IMG/VR virus record: IMGVR_UViG_3300031658_000104
Location: 1 to 25,419 of that record
Length of the DNA stretch: 25,419 nt
Direction: 5' to 3' (one strand)
Source of the DNA: a virus
Below, piece after piece: positions 15,101-22,430 of this stretch; within the stretch, counting starts at the first letter, position 1; every line of letters starts with the position of its first letter. The notes under the pieces are model-generated. The model was not told where the DNA came from. It did no database searches and was given only the letters and a program-made list of their open reading frames with translations. The translations under genes were made by a program, and so were the position numbers.

Positions 15101-16084
15101 TACTGCTAAATTTAAATGAGTAGTAGCTGAATCTAATTCAAATTTTACTGTAAAAGGTTTTACAATGTAATCACCAGAATTTTCATTTATTCTTTTAGCT
15201 ATAACATCAGCTGGAATATTGTAAGAACTATTAGCGTCTATTGCACTAAATATTTGACCTTTTTTAATAGTTGCTACATGAATAAAGTTCTCATCAGAGT
15301 CAATATCAGCTTCTTCTGCTATTGTTAATTTAATTCTATATCTATCGGCGCCTGGCGCAGTTAAATTAGGTGCTGCTCCTTGATTATCAAATAATGAGTT
15401 ATCGTCAATTGCTGACACAACATCTTCAACTGATTTAAATCCTATATTAGTTGTTTTATTATCAGAATATTTTGAAATAACTTTCGACTGGTCTTCAGTG
15501 AATACAAAGTGTCCTCTAGCATAATATATGCCTGATGCTAATGTTGCAAGTATTCCTACACCAGTTGCTTGATTTGCAGCTGTATTAGTTGACTGTACTG
15601 TTAAGTTAATTGTTCCATTGTTTATTACTTCGCCTGGTGTTAATCTCACAGTTGTAGTTCCAGAAGAAGAAACAGTATTCATATATTGAATGTATAAAGT
15701 ATCTGGATCTGAACCAGTTGCACTAACAACTTGTAACACTTTAACTTGTATTGAAGATGTTTGACCAGTGAAAAGATTAGCAGAACTTGCTGCTGTAGTT
15801 ATAGAAGTAGTATCAGTTGGAAGAGTATTAGTTGTAGTGTCTAATTTAGCAAATTCATACTTAGGATTTATATTTGCTCCACCTGGTTTAACTACTGCAC
15901 CTTCTTTAAATATATTATTACCAAATCTTTGTATTTGATTTTGAAGTATTGATTGTAATTGCGTCAATTCACGAGCTTGTAATGCTTTACCTGAATTAAA
16001 TAAGATTTTATGAAATCCTGCGCTATCGGCAAAATCATCTTTATATGTAGTTTTAAAGACGGTTTCTGTAAGTGTAGTAGCCAT
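12110..16084 (-). CDS. Large DUF4815-type baseplate protein (1324 aa)
   Basis: The N-terminus (KTTYKDDFADSAGFHKILFN, then LQARELTQLQSILQNQIQRF) is that of DUF4815-type phage structural proteins. This type is found in marine T4-like phages just downstream of gp8, the place of T4 gp9/gp10. Beta domains fill the middle. Residues about 840-1150 include DVLRLPDKIIHGGTR, FLPFMRSRKVHFKVQAMRPN and RVGTKQLKFLDI. A Gly/Asn-rich linker with six Asn in a row (about 1165-1218) leads to a C-terminal domain (WICAAVFDNNLISMDHYRVL... ) of the type often closing such proteins. It starts 11 bases after gp8 with an AAGGA site. It is likely a wedge or peripheral pin protein that holds fibres. Confidence 0.8.
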   Translation of the reverse strand: MATTLTETVFKTTYKDDFADSAGFHKILFNSGKALQARELTQLQSILQNQIQRFGNNIFKEGAVVKPGGANINPKYEFAKLDTTTNTLPTDTTSITTAASSANLFTGQTSSIQVKVLQVVSATGSDPDTLYIQYMNTVSSSGTTTVRLTPGEVINNGTINLTVQSTNTAANQATGVGILATLASGIYYARGHFVFTEDQSKVISKYSDNKTTNIGFKSVEDVVSAIDDNSLFDNQGAAPNLTAPGADRYRIKLTIAEEADIDSDENFIHVATIKKGQIFSAIDANSSYNIPADVIAKRINENSGDYIVKPFTVKFELDSATTHLNLAVSPGTAIVDGYRAATTFPTTLRITKPSSSLEITNEVTPIDYGNAIVVNTDSAGAIDGIPNINTFPALNLRDGHNYAGSTIGTARVKAINHFENKLKFHMFDIQLNSGKAFRNVKSIGTGTSEYFNAELENGKAVLKDPFNNTSLFPVGKPRPKAITDISFAVQRRFTATANGSGAASISLSATGETFTNVSDWIIGSDSSVLYPSALYTNPSIGGNGATASSITSLPASAAVEILAYVNKSQPSIKTKTLTTKTEVLAGGTSITLGKADIFDITEVIKAGDSATSRTTVFKLDNGQRDNHYALGKISLNPGLSAVDSCQIKYRYFEHGVSGDFFAVNSYNGQVTYDKIPEFTTSTGNRINLRNFLDFRSVMDASSTFATSGSGARVIELPQPGTLITSDNEYYLGQAGKLVINREGIINFVHGMPSFTPATPNRPEQSLGLYDIKMGANTDNDSDVSVQKIEHRRFTMKDIGRLEKRLSNLEDVTALSLLEVDTKYFQTLDSSGNDRAKSGFFVDNFGDHTFTDTRRITAGYRAAIDPVEQHMRPAFLEDNIRLLYDSAASTNTIRKGDNVYMEYDEEPYINQNLATKFVHLNPFAVIIYEGLVTLSPASDEWRDVLRLPDKIIHGGTRLATNNANNWNNWSWSWSGIPVENLQVGSSTNTQSGVVNRVVSEETILDLVEDRVLQTAFLPFMRSRKVHFKVQAMRPNTQIFPVLDGVNIAAFAREETFQFYSATTTDFGNTLNGLTAHPDGTNTLTTDNDGAVEGSLIIPNNDALRFRVGTKQLKFLDISVDNEENAGSIGRANYAALGYLDTKEATYTSTRQLNVQGFSVPPSVYYRYVGDDGGEHGPSPTDHGNPGVGNEVGVGTTNGQNNNNNNQHSGVGGHEESATADNSWICAAVFDNNLISMDHYRVLKKWGVYLRRTDPYRMIGYDAVGPKLAKLLGNTKSGTFLTKLFKAKQLNTKLTLAQHAYDISSKILVRPTLRLIGLIITMKKGI
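12473..12487. repeat. ATT trinucleotide repeat (poly-Asn linker)
   Basis: Five ATT units code part of the six-Asn run in the 1324-aa protein linker. Changes by whole units would alter the linker length without a frameshift. Confidence 0.8.
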
Positions 16085-16095
16085 ATTTTATTTCC

Positions 16096-17475
16096 TTAAA
16101 GTGTTATCACAACTTTTATATCTTCTGTTTGATTAGCAGACCTTGTTACTGGCGCTCTATTTTCTATATATAATATTTGTCCGGATAGTTTATTTACATC
16201 ATCTTTAGTAAAAGCGTCTGCATCGCCATCTACTCCAGCTGCGACTAAAGTTCCTGAAGTTCCACCACCAGTTATTGCTTCACCTTCTCCGAAAGCTTTA
16301 AATCCAGTAAATTCAGATTGATGAAAATATATTCTATCACTATCTACTTCATCAATTATAGCCTTGGCACCTGAAGTTCCACCTGTTATTGTCGCATCTA
16401 AGAAAGATGTATTAGCAGCTGCTGTTAATTTTAAAAACGATAAAACTTTACCACTAGCATTTGTAAAATCAGAATCCGCAATATGCTTTTTAGGATCGCG
16501 GATAAGAGCGACTTGTCTAAAGTCTTGTCCTACTATAAAGTTACTATCTTCAATACCTGCAGGTTTAGTATTAAACATTAATGATGTAGATTTTAATTCG
16601 TCTCTAGGATCATTTCCCATTCCACTATCAGGTCCTATAATAACTATTGCAGTTGCAGCACCACTATTAAAGGATACGCTTGCAAAATTATATCCTTGTC
16701 CCATCGCCATTGTGCTATCAGTACTTGAATCTAATTCTATTTTAACTACAGCTCCACCTGAAATTGTAGCAGTAGCTGCAGCACGAACTCCATCACCAGT
16801 AATAGTTACTGTGGGTGCATCACCAGTGTAACCACTTCCGCCACTCGTAATAGCAATTCCAATTATTTGACCAGGAACCGATGAATCTTGAACTAGTTTT
16901 TGTTGGGTTTCTAATACAGAGTGTGAACGTCCTAAAGTCGCAGCTGACAATACCTTTTCGACTGGTATAAAATTTGCTGATAGAAATTTACTAGCTCGAG
17001 CAGCGCTCAATGTATATAAAAACTTCCAAACATAACCATCACCGCTTTTAAACGGTTTATTAGTTGTTCCAGCTGGTTTTACAGTAGAAGTACTAGGTGC
17101 GCCAGTTGATGATTTGCCTTGTTGTAAACAAATATAAACTTGATTATCTTCGGTTAAAACATAATAACTATTTGATGGAATAGCCGAAAGATCGTCGCTA
17201 TACGCTGAATATATTCCACCAGAAGACCAATTATATCTTGGAATTGTGAATGTAACATCATTTGCAGATTTAATTGATTGTAGACCGGCTCTTACATTTC
17301 TTATACTTCTTGGTGTGTCTGTTGCAGCAGGAACTGTTTCTGTATTATTCCATTGCTCAGATTTACCAATTCCTAGATAATACTTATGTGTTGAAGCTGA
17401 ATCTGGAAAAGAAACTTCTTGAAATATAGTTTGAACTAACTGTTTCTTAAATGGGTCTGTGATTATTGCCGTCAT
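16096..17475 (-). CDS. gp8: Baseplate wedge subunit gp8-like (459 aa)
   Basis: The N-terminus (ITDPFKKQLVQTIFQEVSF, KYYLGIGKSEQWNN) and the block YVLTEDNQVYICLQQ...PFKSGDGYVWKFLYTLS (about 95-155) are those of marine T4-like gp8 baseplate wedge proteins. A middle insert has GGSGYTGDAPTVTITGDG repeats, a beta motif also seen in phage relatives. In T4, gp8 is a dimer in the wedge that contacts gp6, gp7 and gp10. Position fits: downstream of gp6 with two genes between, upstream of the DUF4815 protein. An AAGGA ribosome site precedes the ATG. Confidence 0.88.
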   Translation of the reverse strand: MTAIITDPFKKQLVQTIFQEVSFPDSASTHKYYLGIGKSEQWNNTETVPAATDTPRSIRNVRAGLQSIKSANDVTFTIPRYNWSSGGIYSAYSDDLSAIPSNSYYVLTEDNQVYICLQQGKSSTGAPSTSTVKPAGTTNKPFKSGDGYVWKFLYTLSAARASKFLSANFIPVEKVLSAATLGRSHSVLETQQKLVQDSSVPGQIIGIAITSGGSGYTGDAPTVTITGDGVRAAATATISGGAVVKIELDSSTDSTMAMGQGYNFASVSFNSGAATAIVIIGPDSGMGNDPRDELKSTSLMFNTKPAGIEDSNFIVGQDFRQVALIRDPKKHIADSDFTNASGKVLSFLKLTAAANTSFLDATITGGTSGAKAIIDEVDSDRIYFHQSEFTGFKAFGEGEAITGGGTSGTLVAAGVDGDADAFTKDDVNKLSGQILYIENRAPVTRSANQTEDIKVVITL

Positions 17476-17485
17476 TTTATATTCC

Positions 17486-18484
17486 TTAAGTTATACTTAT
17501 ACCGTTATCTGATGAATCTGCACCATTTAACATAAACCATTTAGCTCCGTCCCAGATGCATTGAGTAGCATGATTAGTTGTTAATGCAAATGAAGTTCCA
17601 TTTGCAAAACTAGCTGGTGTAACCGTGGCTAGTCCACTTCCTTTATTAGAAAAGATTTTAAATTCACCAGTTGTTGTACCGTTTAACAAAGCTACAGCTA
17701 ATGCCGATGATTTGTTACATATTATTAAAGTTGCTGCTATTGATGCATTACCATTGGCTGTTATAGTAGAAGCTCCATATGCAGCTTTAGATATACTAAC
17801 AGATCCAGTACCTTTAGATGCAAGTGTTATATTTAAGTTTGCTCCGCCTCCAGTTGCAGATAATGCAGGACCTGCTACAGATGCGCCATTAGCGATTGTT
17901 AATTCATTAACTGCACTTCCAGTTGCTGTAAACTTAATTAATTCTGCACCAGCAGTATCATTTATAGATGTACCAATTTTAGGAGATGTTAAAGTTTTAT
18001 TTGTTAATGTCTGAGCCAATGCTGAAAACACTATAGTATCGCTATCTCCTAAAACTGGTAATCTTATATTACGATTAGCAGATAACTCGCCAGGAATCAA
18101 TGTATATTTGTGATTAGAGCTAGTATCGTTAATTTGTGGTAATGTTATAACTGGTGATGTTAAAGTTTTATTTGTTAATATATCTGTTGTATCTTTAAAA
18201 ACTATAGTTCCTGTTGCATTTGGTATAGAAACTGTTCTATCTGCAGTTGCGTTAATTGCAATTAATTTTGTTTCATGCGAATCGGCGCTAGTTCCTTCAA
18301 ATATAACTACACCAGTACTTGCAGAATCTTTGAGTTTAACTAATGTACTAAGATTAGAACTATTACCACCAAGTTGAGTGTAAATTTCTTCAAAATTTGC
18401 ATTCATTTTAGTTCCAGCGCTACGTAATGTATCGCCTGTACCGTCGTTTGCATTAGTACCTATATTAATATTTTGTCTTGTCAT
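17486..18484 (-). CDS. Fibre-like structural protein with TNKTLTSP repeats (332 aa)
   Basis: It begins MTRQNINIGTNANDGTGDTL, RSAGTKMNANFEEIYTQLGG, a start common in marine phage structural proteins. Two LTNKTLTSPxI repeats follow (about 102-113 and 159-170), then beta-rich glycine/serine repeats, and an end of the type FALTTNHATQCIWDGAKWFM. It is a likely trimeric beta fibre or wedge-associated protein. It is the first gene after a late-type promoter, with a TAGGA site, and is followed 10 bases later by gp8. No T4 counterpart is known to me. Confidence 0.75.
   Translation of the reverse strand: MTRQNINIGTNANDGTGDTLRSAGTKMNANFEEIYTQLGGNSSNLSTLVKLKDSASTGVVIFEGTSADSHETKLIAINATADRTVSIPNATGTIVFKDTTDILTNKTLTSPVITLPQINDTSSNHKYTLIPGELSANRNIRLPVLGDSDTIVFSALAQTLTNKTLTSPKIGTSINDTAGAELIKFTATGSAVNELTIANGASVAGPALSATGGGANLNITLASKGTGSVSISKAAYGASTITANGNASIAATLIICNKSSALAVALLNGTTTGEFKIFSNKGSGLATVTPASFANGTSFALTTNHATQCIWDGAKWFMLNGADSSDNGISIT
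17982..18008. repeat. Direct repeat copy 1 (TNKTLTSP)
   Basis: This near-identical 27-base unit (ggagatgttaaagttttatt and onward) recurs 170 bases away at 18152-18178. Both copies code LTNKTLTSP on the minus strand. Confidence 0.8.
18152..18178. repeat. Direct repeat copy 2 (TNKTLTSP)
   Basis: This is the second copy of the unit at 17982-18008, with one difference seen near its start. Confidence 0.8.
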
Positions 18485-18505
18485 TTTCTATCCTACTTAT
18501 AGTGT

Positions 18506-18513
18506 TATTTATA
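18506..18513 (-). promoter_or_regulatory. T4-late-type promoter box before the 332-aa gene
   Basis: The minus strand reads TATAAATA in a 29-base gap, one of the few real gaps in the minus-strand cluster. The predicted start near 18500 leaves a leader of about 16 bases that holds the TAGGA ribosome site before the ATG at 18484. Confidence 0.75.
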
Positions 18514-19485
18514 CTAGAAAGACGAGTCAGTTACACGTCTTGTGAATATTTGGTTATCCATAGTTTCTAATGTAATTGAGAAATCTGGAGTTGCGTTTAT
18601 GCCTGTTTCATCACTATCTCTAATACTGCTATCATCAAAAGTAAATGAGTTTGGTGTTATAACTTGTTTTAATGTATGATAAGTTGTATCTAATTGAGCC
18701 AAAGTTAACCCTTGATAATCGCTTACTATTTCATTTAAATTAGATCTTACTGATTTATCAGCTGAGTCTATCAATGTTGTAAATTGTATGAATGGTGTTG
18801 CCATAGTTATAGCTGCTTGAGAGATAACACTAGGACCAGGCGACGAATCAGCTAAAACTAGTGGAGCAGAAGGAAATACCGATGCTTCTGTGTCTGATAC
18901 AACTTGTCCTGCAAAATAAAAACCAGAAGGGTGTACAAATTTTTTATATAGTTCACTCCATGTATCAACAGAAATACCAGTTTTAATTAGTAAACCAAAT
19001 GTTTGATATATGTCATTATTTTGTATATATTTAATGGAATCTACACCAATTTGACTAGTAGCTTCTCCAACTTTAAATATTGATGCTTTACCATATTCAA
19101 CTTCAGCCCGCTGTTGAAAAAACAATCTAAAAAATTCTTCAAGTGAAAATCTACTTCCTTTTAGTCTAGCTAAATCAGCTAATCTTGTTAAAGCATATCT
19201 AGTATTAGTAAAATTATCACCCGTTTTTAATCCACCACCCAACTCTGTTACTAAATTATTTAGTAAATCTGCTGGCATTTCTCCAATATCTTTTTTAGCA
19301 AATAACTGATGATTGTCATGACCAAACGCATGAGCGCCGTCTGCAGAATCTAAAAAATCATAATATTTTTCTAGAAAAGTTACTAATTTTGGAAACTCGC
19401 TAGTATAAAATTCTGGTAAAGCTTCTCTTACTTTTCTATTTTGAAAAGATTTTAATCTTCTTTTACTATGATAATTAATTGACAT
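18514..19485 (-). CDS. Baseplate-region structural protein in the gp7 position (323 aa)
   Basis: The sequence has SKRRLKSFQNRKVREALPEF, then YTSEFPKLVTFLEKYYDFLD, then LADLARLKGSRFSLEEFFRL, and later KKFVHPSGFYFAGQVVSD. Proteins with the PEFY..EFPKLV.FLEKYY and FVHP.GFYFAG segments follow gp6 in marine T4-like phages. T4 has gp7 in this place, so it is a positional candidate for the gp7 role, but it is much shorter than T4 gp7 (about 1000 residues) and I cannot show homology. The ATG follows the gp6 stop with no gap. Confidence 0.75.
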   Translation of the reverse strand: MSINYHSKRRLKSFQNRKVREALPEFYTSEFPKLVTFLEKYYDFLDSADGAHAFGHDNHQLFAKKDIGEMPADLLNNLVTELGGGLKTGDNFTNTRYALTRLADLARLKGSRFSLEEFFRLFFQQRAEVEYGKASIFKVGEATSQIGVDSIKYIQNNDIYQTFGLLIKTGISVDTWSELYKKFVHPSGFYFAGQVVSDTEASVFPSAPLVLADSSPGPSVISQAAITMATPFIQFTTLIDSADKSVRSNLNEIVSDYQGLTLAQLDTTYHTLKQVITPNSFTFDDSSIRDSDETGINATPDFSITLETMDNQIFTRRVTDSSF

Positions 19486-21315
19486 TTATATACTTACCGC
19501 TGTGGTTTGATAATCTAAAACTGCTGCTGAAGATGAGGTTGCAACATCTATTTCTATAATATAGTTTCTTAAAGGTCTTATAGTATTTTGATTTGCAGGA
19601 GTTACAGATAATGATATTGCAGCTCCTTCAAATGCTGTAGGTTTAAATCCAGTTAAAGTAACTGCGCCTGATGCATTATTATAAGAACCAATATTATCAA
19701 TTTCTACTGTTCCATCTTCTGCTATTATTTGTAATTTAGTAGTTCCTGGTTTATTTTTTATTACACATGCCTGAGAATTAAAAGTAAATCGTGTAGAACT
19801 AAATGTTGAAATTAAAGCATTTGGTTCAGCTAATGCAACTGGAAAAACTATAGTATACGCAAGAGATAAATTAACTGTTGGTACAAAACTTTGTTTTATA
19901 AAGATAGCCATCTTAGAGTTTAATATTGATGGATCAATTGCATCGATGGTAGTAAGAAGATTAGATCTTCTAAATACTTTATTAAATTTTCCTAAGTTAG
20001 TAGTAAAATAATTATTAACTGTGTTTTGTACATTGGTTTCTAAAGATTGTGAAGTTGAACCAGTTAGATCCGGATCTAAATTAAAGGTTGTACTTACTGA
20101 TAAAAACGTAGTTATAGGTTCAACATATTCTGTTGTTATTGACATTATAGCCATATTATCAGTAAGTTCAGTTTGAATTGTATCTTTTACAGATTGTTGA
20201 GTATCAGCAGTTACTGCATTTTTAAATTTTAATCCAATAAAAGTTTTTCCATAAATTGCTGGAATACTATCTGCACCACTGTATGCAGTAACATCATCTA
20301 AATATGCTCCATAATTAGCTAAAATCTGACCTTTATAATCTTCTGCTGTCACTAATCTTCGTTGTGATGTAAAAGCAATAGGCGCATTTTGTCTTATAGA
20401 TTCTACGCTTTCTTTATATGATCCGCCAGCTGCAGCTGCTTCTGTTGTAGTAAGTAACGTGTAACTAGTTCCAGATATTGTAATATTTGCGGAAGGAGTA
20501 AAAGTAGCAGCTCCATTTGCAACTGTTCCTTTAGTTGATAGATAATCTATTATAATCTTATTACCTGCTACTGGTGCTTTACCTGTAGTTAAACCATCAC
20601 CAAAAATTATCTCATAATATCCATTAGGAACTTCTTTAATTTGATAGTGTGTACTACTATTAGTAATTCGAATTGCTTTGCTTATATTAGTGTAAGTGTC
20701 AAACAATGAAGAACCTGAAGTAGGAAAAACTCTTACGCGAATTGTAGTAGTATCAATAGTAATGTCTGGTATAACATATATTTGGGAGTCTGTAGTATCA
20801 CCAACAAAGAATGTTTTAGTTTTTTCAATTCCTTCAAAGACTGAAATATTTGTTCCATCTGTAGAATTTAAAAATGAATATAATCCAACACCATCATCTA
20901 TTGCAGTAAAACTTTCTCTAGTTTGAAATACATATGATACATCATTAACACTACTAGTAAATGAAGTGTTTCTAGGAATAGTTATACTAGTTGGTCTGGT
21001 GCCTGAACTAATAAGAACAGATAAATTTAAATCTGCCTTTGACGAAGAATATGATTTAGGGACATAACCTAAACCTTCAGCCAAAGATGCGACTGAACTT
21101 CTTAGTTGAGCAGTGTTAATAAAAGATTCGTTTAATGCAAAATTAGCAGTAAGACCATTAAAATGTGTATTATATGCTAAGACATCTAGTATATTACTTA
21201 AGCCTGAAGCTTCAAAATCATAATCTGCAAATTCAGTTTGCTGTTTAAAATAATCTTTAAGTCTGCCTTTGACTGTATCAAAGTCAAGTTGCGTCGATTT
21301 TATTGTTGTTGCCAT
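19486..21315 (-). CDS. gp6: Baseplate wedge subunit gp6 (baseplate J-like, 609 aa)
   Basis: The start (STQLDFDTVKGRLKDYFKQQ, then FADYDFEASGLSNILDVLAY, NTHFNGLTANFALNESFINT) is the clear signature of T4-like gp6, followed by LRSSVASLAEGLGYVPKSYS. The middle has the J-like repeats (YYEIIFGDGLTTGKAP, SIRQNAPIAFTSQRRLVTAE, DYKGQILANYGAYLDDV), and the C-terminal part is a beta domain. In T4, gp6 forms the inner ring of the baseplate wedge with gp7 and gp53. Length is near T4 gp6 (660). It sits directly between gp25 and the 323-aa gene with no gaps, a usual T4-like order. Confidence 0.93.
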   Translation of the reverse strand: MATTIKSTQLDFDTVKGRLKDYFKQQTEFADYDFEASGLSNILDVLAYNTHFNGLTANFALNESFINTAQLRSSVASLAEGLGYVPKSYSSSKADLNLSVLISSGTRPTSITIPRNTSFTSSVNDVSYVFQTRESFTAIDDGVGLYSFLNSTDGTNISVFEGIEKTKTFFVGDTTDSQIYVIPDITIDTTTIRVRVFPTSGSSLFDTYTNISKAIRITNSSTHYQIKEVPNGYYEIIFGDGLTTGKAPVAGNKIIIDYLSTKGTVANGAATFTPSANITISGTSYTLLTTTEAAAAGGSYKESVESIRQNAPIAFTSQRRLVTAEDYKGQILANYGAYLDDVTAYSGADSIPAIYGKTFIGLKFKNAVTADTQQSVKDTIQTELTDNMAIMSITTEYVEPITTFLSVSTTFNLDPDLTGSTSQSLETNVQNTVNNYFTTNLGKFNKVFRRSNLLTTIDAIDPSILNSKMAIFIKQSFVPTVNLSLAYTIVFPVALAEPNALISTFSSTRFTFNSQACVIKNKPGTTKLQIIAEDGTVEIDNIGSYNNASGAVTLTGFKPTAFEGAAISLSVTPANQNTIRPLRNYIIEIDVATSSSAAVLDYQTTAVSI

Positions 21316-21762
21316 TTATCTTAACCTCGTTATATTCACGTCTGTCGTAAGTGTTTCAGATGTACTAATTACTTGAAATGTTACAGTAACTTTTATTTCA
21401 TGCGAATCATCTTTTAAATTCGATGTTATGTTTAAAACTCTAGCTCTTGGCTCGAATATTTCAATTGATTGCATAATTTGTTCTCTTAAATCGTCATCGT
21501 CTATATCTGTATTAAGAGCAAATAAAAAAGAGTTTAGATTTCCACCAAATTTTGGTTGAAAAGGTTTTTCACTAAAATTAGTCAATAACAAGTTTTTAAT
21601 AGCTTGTTTAACTGCAGCCGCATTTTCTTTTTTATAAATGTCCCCAGACGTTTTTTTCGCAAAAGTTAGATCTATATCTTTAGAAGATACAACTTTGTTA
21701 GAAAGAATTGTAGCACTTCCTATATTTCCGTCTTCTACTGAAAAAGCTCTGATTGGCATCAT
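21316..21762 (-). CDS. gp25: Baseplate wedge subunit gp25 (148 aa)
   Basis: It carries the GPW/gp25 signature: AVKQAIKNLLLTNFSEKPFQ, PKFGGNLNSFLFAL, then LREQIMQSIEIFEPRARVLN with the EPR motif. The C-terminal strand pair (IKVTVTFQVISTSETLT) completes the fold. In T4, gp25 binds gp6 and gp53 and helps start sheath assembly; earlier claims of lysozyme activity for it are not supported. Two ATGs lie in tandem at 21762 and 21759; the AAGGA site fits either. The gene is first after the late-type promoter at 21777-21784, and its stop abuts the gp6 ATG. Confidence 0.93.
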   Translation of the reverse strand: MMPIRAFSVEDGNIGSATILSNKVVSSKDIDLTFAKKTSGDIYKKENAAAVKQAIKNLLLTNFSEKPFQPKFGGNLNSFLFALNTDIDDDDLREQIMQSIEIFEPRARVLNITSNLKDDSHEIKVTVTFQVISTSETLTTDVNITRLR

Positions 21763-21776
21763 ATTTCCTTTTTAAC

Positions 21777-21784
21777 TATTTATA
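21777..21784 (-). promoter_or_regulatory. T4-late-type promoter box before gp25
   Basis: The minus strand reads TATAAATA in the 26-base gap between the 210-aa gene and gp25. The predicted start near 21771 leaves a very short leader that still includes the AAGGA site before the ATG. Confidence 0.75.
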
Positions 21785-21788
21785 ACAG

Positions 21789-22421
21789 TTATGCGGCCGA
21801 TGTTGTTCTTAATACTTCTAATAATTCATTAGTAGCTTGATTTCTATTATTATATCTTGTTTCAACTTCATTTTTATATGTTATATTCCATGGTGGAATA
21901 ATTTCAGGCATTATTAATATTATTTGTGCGTTCAATGTTAAATCCGGATTATAGTTATCGTAATCTAATATTAGTTTATCAAATTGCAAATTGTCTTTCC
22001 AATATACAGCAAGATCAAATGTTTTTTCTACAGCGGTTTTACCTTTTAAATTTATTAACTCATACACAACAGCAAAACCTCTAGACATCATATAATTAAC
22101 GCCGTCACTAACATCTAAGTCTTCGCCTGGTTCTGGTCTATATAATCCTTCTACTACTTGTAATCTAAAATCTTTAAATTCTTTAGTAGCACTTGTAGAA
22201 TTTATTGTTTTCATTGCTTGTGCATGAAGAGTATATTGTTTAGCTAATAGTAATCTATCGTTATCTTCTAAGATGTGTGTTAATGTAACTGGATCACCAT
22301 AACCACCTAGGAATTTTGCCATAGATATTCCAGGAGCAAGTTTTGTTTTACTAGTTATTTCATCTTGAAATACTGGATTATATTTAGCATCTACAAAAAA
22401 ATCTGTGTTTATTACTTCCAT
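21789..22421 (-). CDS. Baseplate-region protein, possible degenerate M15-peptidase fold (210 aa)
   Basis: This protein is conserved in style with proteins between gp5 and gp25 of marine T4-like phages. Residues 86-120 (RLQVVEGLYRPEPGEDLDVS, then YMMSRGFAVVYE) and 134-153 (TFDLAVYWKDNLQFDKLILD) resemble the SGYR...H..G.A.D...FD.LI.E pattern of zinc peptidase M15 (DD-peptidase) domains. The zinc His, Asp and second His positions are not visible: Tyr or Asn and Tyr stand there. If the match holds, it is an inactive, structural version. It is not T4 gp53 by sequence (no gp53-type LYG...W segment), although its location could suggest that name. The TAGGA site before the ATG is good. Confidence 0.6.
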   Translation of the reverse strand: MEVINTDFFVDAKYNPVFQDEITSKTKLAPGISMAKFLGGYGDPVTLTHILEDNDRLLLAKQYTLHAQAMKTINSTSATKEFKDFRLQVVEGLYRPEPGEDLDVSDGVNYMMSRGFAVVYELINLKGKTAVEKTFDLAVYWKDNLQFDKLILDYDNYNPDLTLNAQIILIMPEIIPPWNITYKNEVETRYNNRNQATNELLEVLRTTSAA

Positions 22422-22430
22422 ATTATATTC

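Noticed and set aside
16364-16831. A 155-codon plus-strand open frame
   Set aside because: It is antisense to gp8, with composition set by the reversed codons of a well-recognised gene.
21789-22421. gp53 as the identity of the 210-aa protein
   Set aside because: The location near gp5 and gp25 suggested it, but the sequence lacks the gp53-type LYG...W region and reads differently throughout.
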